64,000 nucleotides of DNA from Phycisphaerales bacterium (GCA_947459215.1 CANHCQ010000005.1:19467-83466), one strand, 5' to 3'. Shown: positions 15,180 to 24,332, numbered from the stretch's first letter. The notes: generated by a model not told the origin, from the letters alone. Made by a program: numbers and translations.

Positions 15180-17288
15180 CTAGAACGAGTCGCTCGCCTC
15201 GTCATCCTCGAAGGCACCAGGAGGTTCGATCGCGTCGGGGGCCTCGCGCTCGAGTTCCGCGGCTTCCTCGCGGGCTTCCTGCGTGGCGCGTTCCACTCCC
15301 TCGGCGGAGTCGTCGATGTCGCCGATGTCGGAACCGATCTCGCCGACGCGGTTGATGAGCTGCTCGCGCTCGACGAGGTTGGACGCGGCGGACATCTCGG
15401 CGCGGACTTCCTTGTAGATGCTGCCGTCGACGAAGCCTTGGAGCTTGCGGGCGCGGACGGGGTGCTGGAGCTTGCGGATGGCCTTGGCCTCGACCTGGCG
15501 GACGCGTTCGCGGGTGACCTTGAAGATGCGGCCGACTTCTTCGAGGGTGTAGGTGTAGCCGTCGCCGATGCCGTAGCGGAGCTTGATGATCTCGCGCTCG
15601 CGGTAGGTGAGGGTCTTGAGCACGCTCTCGATGCGTGCCTTGAGCATGTCGTGGGCGGCGGCCTCGCTGGGAGCGTTCTGGCGTTCATCCTCGATGAAGT
15701 CACCGAAGTAGCTGTCCTCGCTCTCGCCGACAGGCTTGTCGAGGCTGACGGGATGGCGGCTGATCTTCATCACGCGGCGAACTTCGCTCGCGGAGATGCT
15801 GAGCTTCTCGGAGAGCTCGTCGATGGTGGGCTCGCGACCGGTCTCCTGCAGTGCCATCTTCTGGATGTTGCGGAGCTTGGTCATCGTCTCGATCATGTGG
15901 ACCGGGATGCGGATGGTCCGGGCGTGATCGGCGATGGCGCGGGTGATGGCCTGGCGGATCCACCAGGTGGCGTAGGTGCTGAACTTGTAGCCGCGCTTGT
16001 ACTCGTACTTGTCGACGGCGCGCATGAGGCCGGTGTTGCCTTCCTGGATGATGTCGAGGAAGGGCAAACCCCGGTTGCGGTACTTTTTGGCGATGGAAAC
16101 GACGAGGCGGAGGTTGCCGCCGGAGAGGTCGCGTTTGGCCTGCTCGTACTCCCAGAAGACGGTCTTGATCGCGCGGACGCGCTTCGTCAGTTCGTTGCCC
16201 TCTTCGCGGACAAGCGAGCGGAGGCCCTCGAGTTCCTCGTTGATGACCAGGACGTCGTCGGGCTCGAACTTCTTGGGGTGCTTGGCAGCGAGGCGGAGGT
16301 CGGCCTCAAGCTCGTGCATCTTGTTCGCGATGGAGCGGAGCTTGCGTGAGAGCGGGATGATGCGACCGGTGCGGAGGCAGCACTCTTCGGTAAGGGCGGC
16401 CATGCGGCGACGGCGGACGGCCAGTCGCGATCGGAGTTGCTTGATCGATTCCTCGTCGTTGGTCTTGCGGGCCTGCTGCAGCATTTCCCAGTCGGCCCGG
16501 TTGCTCTCGAGCAGCTTCTCGATCGTGCGCAGGTTGAAGGGGATGCGCTTGGCGATCTTCTCCTTGGCGTTGTCTTCGGCGGTGCTGATCCGCATGGTGC
16601 GGTCGAAAGGCAGATCGCCGGTGTGGACAAGCCGGAGCGTCTCAACCGCCTGCTGCACCACGTAGTCGCTCTCGAGGCAGCGACGACGGAAGATCATCCG
16701 GGTGGTCTCGATCTTCTTGGCAAGGCGGATCTCCTCCTCGCGGGTGAGCAGCGGGATCGTGCCCATCTGCGAGAGGTACATGCGGACGGGGTCGTCTATA
16801 CGACGGGCGCCGGGCTCGAGGAGCGGGGCGTCGTCGAGGTCCCGGTCGTCTTCTTCTTCCTGTGCCTGCGGCTCAATCTCTTCGTTGGTCTCGGCGGCGC
16901 CAGCCTTGCCCTGCAGGTCGCCAGGCTTGGTCTCGCCGGGTGCTGCGGGCGTCCCGTCGGGAAGGTGGAGCTGCTGGCGGAGCTCGGCTGCCTCGGCTTC
17001 GCGTTCTCCGCCGGCGACGGACATGGCGCGGAAGGGCTTGGGCAGGGGACCGGACTTGGCGTGCGACTGCGTCTGCGACTTTCCGGAACGGAAGCGGCGA
17101 GCCTTGAACTCGAGTTCGTCGACCAGCTCGATGCCGAGACGATCGATGAGCACGAGGAGTTCGTCGAGACGCTCGGGATCGACCATCTCGTCGGGCAGGG
17201 TGTTGTTCAGCTCTTCATAGCTGAGCCAGCCGCGGCGGCGGCCGACTTCCAGGAGTTCGCCCAATGCAGGATTCAGTTCGGCGATCAA
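15180..17288 (-). CDS. rpoD: RNA polymerase sigma factor RpoD (sigma-70 family, primary)
   Basis: 702 residues from a TTG at 17288 preceded by GAGGAGCGCGAGAT. Region 1.1-like N-terminus ([20 protein letters not shown]), an acidic linker, region 1.2 ([20 protein letters not shown]), a non-conserved spacer, region 2 ([56 protein letters not shown]), region 3 and region 4 ([20 protein letters not shown]). After region 4.2 there is an unusual acidic tail of about 90 residues ([20 protein letters not shown]). The dnaG gene lies upstream on the same strand, recalling the classical dnaG-rpoD macromolecular synthesis operon, with 284 bp between them that may hold a promoter. Confidence 0.95.
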   Translation of the reverse strand: MIAELNPALGELLEVGRRRGWLSYEELNNTLPDEMVDPERLDELLVLIDRLGIELVDELEFKARRFRSGKSQTQSHAKSGPLPKPFRAMSVAGGEREAEAAELRQQLHLPDGTPAAPGETKPGDLQGKAGAAETNEEIEPQAQEEEDDRDLDDAPLLEPGARRIDDPVRMYLSQMGTIPLLTREEEIRLAKKIETTRMIFRRRCLESDYVVQQAVETLRLVHTGDLPFDRTMRISTAEDNAKEKIAKRIPFNLRTIEKLLESNRADWEMLQQARKTNDEESIKQLRSRLAVRRRRMAALTEECCLRTGRIIPLSRKLRSIANKMHELEADLRLAAKHPKKFEPDDVLVINEELEGLRSLVREEGNELTKRVRAIKTVFWEYEQAKRDLSGGNLRLVVSIAKKYRNRGLPFLDIIQEGNTGLMRAVDKYEYKRGYKFSTYATWWIRQAITRAIADHARTIRIPVHMIETMTKLRNIQKMALQETGREPTIDELSEKLSISASEVRRVMKISRHPVSLDKPVGESEDSYFGDFIEDERQNAPSEAAAHDMLKARIESVLKTLTYREREIIKLRYGIGDGYTYTLEEVGRIFKVTRERVRQVEAKAIRKLQHPVRARKLQGFVDGSIYKEVRAEMSAASNLVEREQLINRVGEIGSDIGDIDDSAEGVERATQEAREEAAELEREAPDAIEPPGAFEDDEASDSF

Positions 17289-17572
17289 ATCTCGCGCTCC
17301 TCACGGTCGGGGAAAGTCGCTTCCATGAGACCCCGGAAGCGAGAGGTGGAAGGGTACACCGCGGCTGCGTTGGCCGGAGAGCGATACCGGGATATCCGGG
17401 GCTGGACCGCACGGCATGGCGGCTCGGACGGAATTCGACTGCCCGGGTCGTGCATGTGCGATGGATCGCGGCGTTTTGCATCGCGATCTCGCCACGAACA
17501 CATGCCTTCGAGACTGCCTCGCAGGACGTCTGTGCTCCTTCACGCCGCCTCGGGAAGTGGGGCGGGTGTTGA

Positions 17573-19414
17573 TCAGTTCGGGCGTGGAAAGGTTCGCTTG
17601 TTGCCGCCGAGTTCCTGAATCGGAGCGCCGCGGCGACGGATGAGTTCGGCGATGCGGGAGGCCGAATCGTTCTCGTTCACAAGGGGCGATTCGTTGGTGG
17701 CGATGGCTTCGATGCGGGCTCGCTGAAGGGTGTCGTTCCAGTGGGCGTGCAGGCGTTCGCTGGATTCCTCGGTCATCCGGCTGGTGCGGTCGGCAAGGAT
17801 GGTGGCGGCAGACTTGGCTTCGGTGTCCTGGATTGCGGCGAGCACGCCGGAGAGGGATGCATCGCCCGGCCGCAGGCTATCGAGCGTTTCACGAATCAGG
17901 GTGAGAACATCGGAGTCGAACCGATCCGCGGCGACGTGCCTGCGATCGGCATCGTTAAGGGTGCTGAGCAACGACGCGTCGCAGAGCATGCAGCCGAGGA
18001 GGGCCTCGGCAGAGGTGAGTCGCCCGCGGGTGAGACGTTCGGCCTCGGTGGGAGCTTGATCGGCGGCGCTGCTGGCTCGAGCGACACTGCGTGCGGCGGG
18101 CACTGCCCGGGCAACGATCTCCTCACCGACGCCTGCGATCTTGGCAACTTCCTTGATGATCATGCGGCGACGGACAGGTTCGACGTTCTTGAGGCCAAGC
18201 TCTGCGAGCTGCGCAACCTCGGCTTCGACTGCCTTGCTCCGCGCCGAGATGCCCTTGCCTTCGATGGACGCTGCAACGCGATGAAAGCGATAGCGGAGCA
18301 CGTCCACGCCCGCGGCGAGCGCCTGGCTCAGGACTTCGAGGCCGCCATCGCGCTTGAGCAACTCGTCGGGGTCCTTGGCATCGGTGAATTTGTCGAGCGT
18401 GGCGACGACGACGTCGAGAGGCTCGGCGAAGAAGATCTCGGCGGCGCGGTCGGCGGCGCGCTGGCCGGCGTCGTCGCCGTCGAAGAGCAGAACAACGCGG
18501 TCGCAAAGACGCCGAAGGATGACGGCGTGCTCGCGGGTGAGGGCGGTGCCGAGGGTGGCGACGACGTTCTCCAACCCGGCCTGGTGGCAGGCGATTGTGT
18601 CGGTGTAGCCCTCGGTGATGACCGCGGTGCGGGCGACCTGGATCGCCTTGGCGGCCTGGGCGAGGCCAAAGAGCGTGGCGGACTTGTTGAAGACGCGGCT
18701 CTCGGGGCTGTTGAGGTACTTGGGCTCGTCCTCGTCGCGCATCTTGCGGCCGCCGAAGGCGATGAAGCGGCCGATCTGGTCGGTGATCGGGAACATCAGT
18801 CGGTGGCGGAAGGTGTCGTAGACGCGGCCTTCGCGGTCGCGGAGGAGCCCGGCCTCGACGAACACGCGGGAATCGAGGCCCATGCGCGAGAGGGTGAGGA
18901 GCAGGCCGTCCATGCGATCGGGGGCGGCACCGATCTGGAAGCGCTCGACCATCTCATTGCTGATGCCGCGTTTGGCGACGACGGCGCGGGCGGTGGAGCC
19001 GTGGTCGGGGTGCCGATAGATGGTCTTGAAGAACTCAGCGGCGGTGGCGTTGGCCTCGATGAGCTTTGTGCGTGTGGTGGCGGTTTCTTCGCCGGGGGCG
19101 GGGGCCTTGCGTGGCTTGAGCTCGATGCCGCCGCGCTGGGCGAGGTACTCGAGGGCTTCACGGAAGTCCATTTTGTGGAACTTCTGGACGAAGCTGAAGA
19201 CGTCGCCGCCGGTGCCGCAGACGAAGCAGTGGAATATCTGTTTGCGAGGGACGACGGCCATGGAGGGGTTGTGGTCGTCGTGGAAGGGGCAGAGGCCGGC
19301 GAACTCACGGCCCTTGGGCTTGAGCGTGACGTGCTCGGCGATGATCCGCTCGATGCTGACGGCGTCGCGGACGCGTTGGACATCGTCGTTGTCTTGGTAC
19401 AAGCCCTTGGCCAC
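17573..19414 (-). CDS. dnaG: DNA primase
   Basis: 613 residues from a GTG at 19414; CGGAGGATCC directly upstream is a strong ribosome-binding site. An ATG at 19432 in the same frame would add six residues but lacks such a site. It synthesises RNA primers at the replication fork. Domains: CHC2 zinc ribbon (FAGLCPFHDDHNPSM with IFHCFVCGTGGDV, about 35-75), catalytic Toprim core (AVITEGYTDTIACHQAG and VVLLFDGDDAGQRAAD), and a helical C-terminal part for DnaB helicase contact. It is upstream of rpoD on the same strand and divergent from the acylphosphatase gene at 19504, with a 90-bp shared promoter region. Confidence 0.95.
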   Translation of the reverse strand: MAKGLYQDNDDVQRVRDAVSIERIIAEHVTLKPKGREFAGLCPFHDDHNPSMAVVPRKQIFHCFVCGTGGDVFSFVQKFHKMDFREALEYLAQRGGIELKPRKAPAPGEETATTRTKLIEANATAAEFFKTIYRHPDHGSTARAVVAKRGISNEMVERFQIGAAPDRMDGLLLTLSRMGLDSRVFVEAGLLRDREGRVYDTFRHRLMFPITDQIGRFIAFGGRKMRDEDEPKYLNSPESRVFNKSATLFGLAQAAKAIQVARTAVITEGYTDTIACHQAGLENVVATLGTALTREHAVILRRLCDRVVLLFDGDDAGQRAADRAAEIFFAEPLDVVVATLDKFTDAKDPDELLKRDGGLEVLSQALAAGVDVLRYRFHRVAASIEGKGISARSKAVEAEVAQLAELGLKNVEPVRRRMIIKEVAKIAGVGEEIVARAVPAARSVARASSAADQAPTEAERLTRGRLTSAEALLGCMLCDASLLSTLNDADRRHVAADRFDSDVLTLIRETLDSLRPGDASLSGVLAAIQDTEAKSAATILADRTSRMTEESSERLHAHWNDTLQRARIEAIATNESPLVNENDSASRIAELIRRRGAPIQELGGNKRTFPRPN

Positions 19415-19503
19415 GGATCCTCCGGAGTGCATTATTCGCTCGCGGGCCGGAGGCTCCTTTCCGTGCGGAAAGCGGGCGGGCGAGAGGCAGGCGACAATAC
19501 GGC

Positions 19504-19809
19504 ATGTCAAGGCCGCGGCAACCAGTGATTCGGGTTCAGGTGCGGTACTCCGGCCGGGTCCAGGGGGTCGGATTCCGGGCCACGTGCGTGTGGATCGCGC
19601 AGACGGTGGCGGACTCGGCGGACCCGATCACGGGCTGGGTTCGGAACGAGGCAGACGGGAATGTGACGCTGGAGGCGCAGGGTTCGCCGACGGCGGTGGA
19701 GGCGTTCTTGCGGGAAGTGGGGGAGCGGCTGGCGCGGCACATCGTGTCGGAGGTGCGGGCGGGGATGGCAGTGGTGGATGGGGAGCGGGGGTTTGGGATT
19801 CAGCGGTAA
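19504..19809 (+). CDS. acyP: Acylphosphatase
   Basis: 101 residues, the standard length. It hydrolyses carboxyl-phosphate bonds. The phosphate-binding loop YSGRVQGVGFRATCVWIA contains the catalytic Arg (second Arg, in GFR), and GWVRNEADGNVTLEAQG supplies the catalytic Asn. The C-terminal strand ends GFGIQR, close to the family's usual F-x-I-R end. It is a cytoplasmic single-domain enzyme. Confidence 0.92.
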   Translation: MSRPRQPVIRVQVRYSGRVQGVGFRATCVWIAQTVADSADPITGWVRNEADGNVTLEAQGSPTAVEAFLREVGERLARHIVSEVRAGMAVVDGERGFGIQR

Positions 19810-19956
19810 CCCGGGCCGTCGGCGTGGCGTGGGATCGCCCCTGTCTCGGCCCGTTTCCGCCTGTCGGTGGGAGTGGCGACAAGTGAAAATGCGGCCCGGT
19901 GTCGCGAGTCGCGCGGTCGATGCAGGACGGCTCACGCGCGTAGGCTTGCGTTCGTT

Positions 19957-19994
19957 CCTTTTGCTCACGCACTTGCCTTTTGCTCACGCAGTTG
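19957..19994 (+). repeat. Two 19-bp direct repeats just upstream of gcvT
   Basis: CCTTTTGCTCACGCA plus CTTG (19957-19975) is followed immediately by CCTTTTGCTCACGCA plus GTTG (19976-19994), an 18/19 match. The second copy ends directly before the GGGAG ribosome-binding site. The spacing of nearly two helical turns would suit paired protein binding. A replication-slippage duplication is the simple alternative. Confidence 0.7.
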
Positions 19995-20005
19995 GGAGTT
20001 TCTTC

Positions 20006-21139
20006 GTGCACAAGACGCCGCTTCACGGGTATCACCTCGATCGCAAGGCCAAGATGGTGGATTTCGCCGGCTGGGACATGCCGATGTTCTACACCGGGAT
20101 CCTCGAAGAGCACCATCAGGTGCGCAAGAGCGGCGGGTTGTTCGATGTTTCGCACATGGGACGCGTGAAGGTGCAGGGGCGTCATGCGCGGCGGTTCTTG
20201 GAGCGGCTGTGCACGCGGCGGATCAGCGACATGCAGGCAGGGCAGTGTCGCTACAGCCTCGTCTGCAACGAGAAGGGCGGCGTGCACGACGACATCATCG
20301 TGTACCGCATGGACGAGGACGACTTCCTGCTCGTGGTGAACGCGAGCAATCGCGAGAAGCTCCTGCCGCACTTTGAGAAGGTGAAAGCGGCGGGGGAAAT
20401 GCAACTGAAGATCGACGATCAGACGCTGAGCACCGCGATGGTGGCGCTGCAGGGGCCCAAGGTCATCGACATGATCCGCAAGTTCAGCAGCGAGATCCCG
20501 AACCTGAAGCGGTATCGCTTTGCGGTGAAGAACCTGATGATCATGAAGGTGATCGTCAGCCGCACGGGGTACACGGGTGAGGACGGCGTCGAGGCGATTC
20601 TGCCTGCGGGCATGCTGGGTATGGCGATGAAACTGATCCTGAAGGACATCGACACCGATTCGCCAAACGCGGTGATCAAGCCCGCGGGGCTGGGTGCACG
20701 CGACACGCTGCGCATCGAGGCGGGCATGCCGCTCTATGGGCACGAGCTGGGCGAGGAGATCAACGCCCTGTCGTGCGGCGTGGACTTTGCGATTTCGATG
20801 GACAAGCACACCCAAGACCGCGGCGAGCGCTTCGTCGGACAGGACGCACTCGAGGCCGCCCAGAAGGCGGGCATCCAAAAGAAGCTCGTCGGCCTGCAGC
20901 TCGAAGGCAAGCGTGCGGCACGCCAGGGCATGACGGTGCTGTCGGGCGGTAAGCCCATCGGCACGGTCTCGAGCGGCTGCGTCAGCCCGACGCTGGGTTA
21001 CCCGATCGCGATGGCGTTCGTCGATGCCGGCATGACGGCGCTGGGCACGCCGGTGCAGGTGGACACGGGACGTGAGGGCTCGATGTTCGAGGGCAAGATC
21101 GTGAAGATGCCGTTCTACTCGCCGACGAAGGCGGGGTGA
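20006..21139 (+). CDS. gcvT: Aminomethyltransferase (glycine cleavage T protein)
   Basis: 377 residues from a GTG at 20006, which follows GGGAG (19995-19999) and gives HKTPLHGYHLDRKAKMVDFA, the normal T-protein N-terminus. It transfers the aminomethyl carbon from lipoylated H protein to tetrahydrofolate. Landmarks: FAGWDMPMFYTGILEEHHQV, GLFDVSHMGRVKVQG, ALQGPKV, SRTGYTGEDGVEAILPA with the folate-contacting region, and PAGLGARDTLRIEAGMPLYG. The C-terminal barrel ends GKIVKMPFY. No gcvH or gcvP is in the window. The frame is open farther upstream, but that stretch has no conserved residues and contains the 19-bp repeats. Confidence 0.93.
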   Translation: MHKTPLHGYHLDRKAKMVDFAGWDMPMFYTGILEEHHQVRKSGGLFDVSHMGRVKVQGRHARRFLERLCTRRISDMQAGQCRYSLVCNEKGGVHDDIIVYRMDEDDFLLVVNASNREKLLPHFEKVKAAGEMQLKIDDQTLSTAMVALQGPKVIDMIRKFSSEIPNLKRYRFAVKNLMIMKVIVSRTGYTGEDGVEAILPAGMLGMAMKLILKDIDTDSPNAVIKPAGLGARDTLRIEAGMPLYGHELGEEINALSCGVDFAISMDKHTQDRGERFVGQDALEAAQKAGIQKKLVGLQLEGKRAARQGMTVLSGGKPIGTVSSGCVSPTLGYPIAMAFVDAGMTALGTPVQVDTGREGSMFEGKIVKMPFYSPTKAG

Positions 21140-21320
21140 GCGGAGGATGGCGAAGCCGTTCACCCCTGACGAGCCCGCAGCATGAGCGTCGGGTTTCGGA
21201 AGACTTCCTGCTCACGGAGCCTCAGATCCACTCGCACATGATCGGGGCTCGTCCAGCGTCGCAAGGGTGGCACGGAGCGATTGTCTGTGGCACAGATGAC
21301 GCATATCCTTTCGACCCGCT

Positions 21321-21404
21321 GCGGCTGTGGCGGAATTGGCAGACGCGCTAGATTCAGGTTCTAGTGGGGTCACACCCGTGGAGGTTCGACTCCTCTCAGC
21401 CGCA
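21321..21404 (+). tRNA. tRNA-Leu (anticodon CAG)
   Basis: 84 nt with a long variable arm, as expected for class II tRNA-Leu. Acceptor GCGGCTG pairs with CAGCCGC, followed by discriminator A. The anticodon stem-loop is CTAGA-TTCAGGT-TCTAG with CAG at the centre. The T arm contains GGTTCGACTCC. CCA is not encoded. Confidence 0.95.
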
Positions 21405-21414
21405 CTTTCGACGA

Positions 21415-21440
21415 GGCCCGGTTCACCGGGCCTTGTCGGT
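21415..21440 (+). terminator. Terminator of tRNA-Leu
   Basis: GGCCCGGT-TC-ACCGGGCC is an 8-bp GC stem (21415-21432), followed by TTGTCGGTTTTTGG. It lies 10 nt after the tRNA. Confidence 0.8.
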
Positions 21441-21452
21441 TTTTGGGGTGGG

Positions 21453-21490
21453 GAGCGGAAGAGACGGAGAGACGAAGAGACGGAGTGGGG
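21453..21490 (-). repeat. Dispersed octamer repeat tract, three units
   Basis: Read on the minus strand: CCCCACT, then CCGTCTCT, TCGTCTCT, CCGTCTCT, then TCC. It is the inverted partner of 10316-10358 and lacks that copy's third octamer. It lies directly after the tRNA-Leu terminator. A separate hairpin CCCTCCG-TTTGCG-CGGAGGG follows at 21523-21542, just before the next gene. Confidence 0.8.
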
Positions 21491-21559
21491 GAGGCATTGA
21501 GGCAGAATGAATGTCGTAGCGGCCCTCCGTTTGCGCGGAGGGTTCGTTAGAATGCCGGC

Positions 21560-22564
21560 ATGCCGCTGGTTGTTGTTGGGATTGACGAGGCTGGGCTCGG
21601 GCCGTTGCTCGGGCCGCTGTGCGTCGGGCTGAGTGCGTTTCGGGTGGAGGAGTGGGCCGAGGGGGAGCCGCGGCCGGACTTGTGGAAGCTCTTGTCGCGG
21701 GGCGTGTGCAAGGAACCGCGGGACGCCGCCGGACGGGTGGCGGTGGCGGACTCCAAGGCGTTGAAACTGGCAAACTCGTCGGCGAAGCGGCATCCGTTGA
21801 CGCACATGGAGCGCGGGGTGCTGGCGTTCGCGGCCCGACTGGCGGAAGTGCCGGTCGATTCGGACGAGATTCTGTTCGAGCTCCTGCACGCGGAACTGGA
21901 CGACACGCCGTGGTATCGAACAGGCAAGGCGGTGACGCTGCCGCTGTCGGCGAACCCGTCGCTGCACGCGATCGCGGCGAATCTGGTGAGCGGGGCGATG
22001 GCGGACGCGGGTGTGTCGCTTCTGGCGATGCGATGCCGCGTGGTGGCCGAGCGGGAGTTCAACGCGATTATCGACCGCACGGGGAACAAGGCGGACGTGA
22101 GCATCGCGGCGTTGGCGGATCACTTGACGCTCGCGCTAACCCTTGCCCACGAGAACCCGGATGCGGCGATCCGTGTGGTGTGCGACAAGTTGGGCGGGCG
22201 GGATTCGTACGCGCCGGTGCTGCAGCAGTTGCTGCCGGGGTGGGACTGCCGCATTGTGGAGCAGGGATCGCAGCGGTCTCGGTACGACCTGACGCCGCCG
22301 CGGCCGGAGCTGCTGCCCTGCGGGGTGCTGCGGATCAGTTTCCAGCCCGAGGCGGAGGACGCGCACCTGCCGGTTGCTCTGGCGTCGATGATCGCCAAGA
22401 TCGTCCGGGAGTTGGCCATGCACCGGTTCAATCTGTATTGGCAGGGGAAGATGCCCGAGTTGAAACCGACGGCGGGGTACCGGCTCGACGCGCGGCGGTG
22501 GCTGGGCGATGCGAATGCTGTGCTGACGCGGCAGGATCGGGATGCGATGATCCGAAGAGCGTGA
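21560..22564 (+). CDS. Divergent RNase HII-like protein
   Basis: 334 residues, about 130 longer than typical RNase HII. The N-terminus VVVGIDEAGLGPLLGPLCVG matches the catalytic GIDEAGRGPLAGP motif, but the Arg is Leu and the following Ala is Leu. The other two acids seem present: Asp in VVCDKLGGRDSY and Asp in EAEDAHLPVALASMIAKIVR, which aligns with the (K)GD...AAASIIAKV segment. VADSKAL corresponds to the usual DSK motif. The acids suggest a working nuclease fold, but changes in the substrate loop and a long middle insertion suggest a different substrate from plain RNA-DNA junctions. It is followed by a palindrome and ribD. Confidence 0.7.
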   Translation: MPLVVVGIDEAGLGPLLGPLCVGLSAFRVEEWAEGEPRPDLWKLLSRGVCKEPRDAAGRVAVADSKALKLANSSAKRHPLTHMERGVLAFAARLAEVPVDSDEILFELLHAELDDTPWYRTGKAVTLPLSANPSLHAIAANLVSGAMADAGVSLLAMRCRVVAEREFNAIIDRTGNKADVSIAALADHLTLALTLAHENPDAAIRVVCDKLGGRDSYAPVLQQLLPGWDCRIVEQGSQRSRYDLTPPRPELLPCGVLRISFQPEAEDAHLPVALASMIAKIVRELAMHRFNLYWQGKMPELKPTAGYRLDARRWLGDANAVLTRQDRDAMIRRA

Positions 22565-22584
22565 CACTCGCGGTGCTCAGAGAG

Positions 22585-22612
22585 CGAGCCGGGGCGAGGA
22601 CGCCCCGGCTCG
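22585..22612. repeat. Perfect 12-bp palindrome after the RNase HII-like gene
   Basis: CGAGCCGGGGCG (22585-22596), loop AGGA, CGCCCCGGCTCG (22601-22612). It lies 20 nt after the stop codon with no T-tract, so it is more likely a dispersed palindromic element or mRNA-end hairpin than a classical terminator. Confidence 0.7.
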
Positions 22613-22647
22613 CAGAAGAGTTGCGACAGCGCGACCAACAATCGTGC

Positions 22648-23793
22648 ATGTCCGACCCTGCCTTCGATCGCCGTCTGCTGGACCTCGCCGCTCGTGTGGC
22701 GATGCGCTCGGTGGGGAACGTGGAGCCGAACCCGCTTGTGGGCGCGGTGGTCGTGCGGTGGATGGGGTCGACGCCCGAGGTGATCGGGATCGGGCATCAT
22801 CGCCGGTTTGGTGAAGCACACGCGGAACGCGCGGCGCTCTCGGATTGCATGCGTCGCGGGCACGACCCGCGCGGAGCGACTGTGTATGCGACGTTGGAGC
22901 CGTGCAATCACACGGGCAAGCAGCCGCCGTGTGCGCTCGGGTTGATCGAGGCGGGTGTGGCGGAGGTGGTTGCTGCTCGGCGCGATCCAAACCCATTGGC
23001 GGCGGGGGGCTTCGAAGCGTTGGAGAAGGCGGGGATTCGCTGCCGCGTGAGCGGCGACAGCCGAGCGGCGATCGCGTTGTCGGACCCTTTTGTGAAGCGG
23101 GTGAAGACCGGCCTCCCGTGGGTGATCGCCAAGTGGGCCCAGACCATCGACGGGCGGGTGGCGACGCGGAACGGGGAGAGCAAGTGGATCAGCGGCGATC
23201 GCTCGCGCAAGCGAGTGCACCGACTGCGGGCACGGGTGGACGCGGTGCTGACGGGGATGGGCACCGTGCTCGCAGATGATCCGATGCTCACGGCTCGAGA
23301 CGTTCGCCGCGTGCGGCGTGCGGCGATGCGCGTTGTGGCGGACACGGACCTTGACATGCCCGAGACGGCGAAACTGGTCACAACCGCCCGGGACTTGCGA
23401 ACCATCGTCGCGTGTTCCGCCGAGCTCGCGACCGGGGAGATCACCCGCGCGAAGCGGCAGCGATTGGCGACGGCGGGGGCGGTGGTGGTCGGCGTCCCGA
23501 CGATCGGCGAGCGACTGGACCTTGCTGCGCTCTTGCGACTGCTCGCCAGCGAGCACGGTGTGTCGTCGGTGCTGGTGGAGTCCGGCCCCGGACTGCTCGG
23601 CTCGATGCTCGATGCCGACCTTGTGGATGAGCTCGTCGTCTACGTTGCGCCGATGATGCTGGGCGACGAGATGGCCCGGGCCGCGGCGGCGGGGCGGATC
23701 GCGCCAACGCTCAGCATGGCTCAGCGGTACGAGTTGCTCCGGGCCAAACGCATCGAGAACGATCTCGAAGTTGTGTACCGGAGGCGGGCGTGA
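22648..23793 (+). CDS. ribD: Bifunctional riboflavin deaminase/reductase RibD
   Basis: 381 residues from the ATG at 22648. It catalyses the second and third steps of riboflavin synthesis. The N-terminal deaminase domain has the zinc site HAERAAL with LEPCNHTGKQPPCA. The C-terminal reductase domain begins WVIAKWAQTIDGRVATRNGE and SKWISGDRSRKRVHRLRA, with TGMGTVLADDPMLTAR and the late VLVESGPGLLGSMLDADLVD. No ribE, ribBA or ribH is adjacent and no FMN riboswitch is visible in the 84-bp leader. The GNAT gene overlaps its stop. Confidence 0.93.
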   Translation: MSDPAFDRRLLDLAARVAMRSVGNVEPNPLVGAVVVRWMGSTPEVIGIGHHRRFGEAHAERAALSDCMRRGHDPRGATVYATLEPCNHTGKQPPCALGLIEAGVAEVVAARRDPNPLAAGGFEALEKAGIRCRVSGDSRAAIALSDPFVKRVKTGLPWVIAKWAQTIDGRVATRNGESKWISGDRSRKRVHRLRARVDAVLTGMGTVLADDPMLTARDVRRVRRAAMRVVADTDLDMPETAKLVTTARDLRTIVACSAELATGEITRAKRQRLATAGAVVVGVPTIGERLDLAALLRLLASEHGVSSVLVESGPGLLGSMLDADLVDELVVYVAPMMLGDEMARAAAAGRIAPTLSMAQRYELLRAKRIENDLEVVYRRRA

Positions 23794-24305
23794 GCGCGGC
23801 GACGAACATCTCGGTACGACGGGCGACGCCGAACGAGATGCCGCTCGCGGCTGCGTTGTTTGGCGAGTACGCACAGAGCATTGCGTATCTCTGTGCCGCC
23901 TCGTTTGCTCAGCAGAACCTCGACGAAGAACTTCGCTCGCTCCCGGGCAAGTACGCCGAGCCGGCGGGCTGCATCCTTCTCGCCCGAGATGCGAGCGGCG
24001 CACCGATCGGCTGCGTCGCGCTGCGCCCGATCGACGCCGCACCGCACGATCGAGAAGGCGAGAGAGTCTGTGAGATGAAGCGTCTCTACACGCGGCCCGA
24101 GGCACGCGGACTCGGCGCGGGGCGACGGCTGTGTGAGGAACTGCTTGCGTTCGCCCGCAAGGCGGGGTACACGCTCATGAAGCTCGATACCGAGCCCGAA
24201 CTCGAAGCCGCGTGCGCGTTGTATCGGTCGCTGGGATTTATTGATATCCCGCGGTACAACGACGACCCCAAACCCGAGACGTTGTACCTGGGCTTGCGGC
24301 TCTGA
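23790..24305 (+). CDS. GNAT-family N-acetyltransferase
   Basis: 171 residues. The start is a GTG at 23790 overlapping the ribD stop (GTGA). The acetyl-CoA binding motif is RLYTRPEARGLGAGRRLCEE (motif A, R-G-L-G-A-G), followed by the typical MKLDTEPELEAACALYRSLG and the C-terminal GFIDIPRYNDDP. The substrate is unknown. Coupling to ribD may only reflect compact packing. Its stop codon merges with a hairpin element (24305-24332). Confidence 0.85.
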   Translation: MSAATNISVRRATPNEMPLAAALFGEYAQSIAYLCAASFAQQNLDEELRSLPGKYAEPAGCILLARDASGAPIGCVALRPIDAAPHDREGERVCEMKRLYTRPEARGLGAGRRLCEELLAFARKAGYTLMKLDTEPELEAACALYRSLGFIDIPRYNDDPKPETLYLGLRL

Positions 24306-24332
24306 TAGAGCCTCTCGCGTCAGCGAGAGGTC
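24305..24332 (+). repeat. 28-nt hairpin element, copy 1
   Basis: It starts in the GNAT stop codon: ATAGAGCCTCT, then C, GCGTCAGC, then G, then AGAGGTC. The stem pairs CCTCTCGC with GCGAGAGG. Copies 2 (24355-24382) and 3 (26201-26228) lie on the other strand. See the finding on covariation. Confidence 0.8.

Noticed and set aside
14794..15180. 128-codon frame between rpoD and terC with a CDCGY motif
   Set aside because: It overlaps the riboswitch and the G/C tract, has no ribosome-binding site and reads as low-complexity Pro/Thr/Asn. One Cys pair is not enough to call a zinc protein.
13992..16349. Open frame of 785 codons opposite terC and rpoD
   Set aside because: It runs across two real genes and the riboswitch, with low-complexity Gly/Asp/Glu composition. 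It is an artefact of codon bias.
19810..20005. Glycine riboswitch upstream of gcvT
   Set aside because: The conserved glycine-aptamer elements are not present; only the 19-bp tandem repeat was found.
22565..22647. FMN riboswitch ahead of ribD
   Set aside because: The leader is only 84 nt and is mostly one palindrome. None of the FMN aptamer's conserved segments is present.
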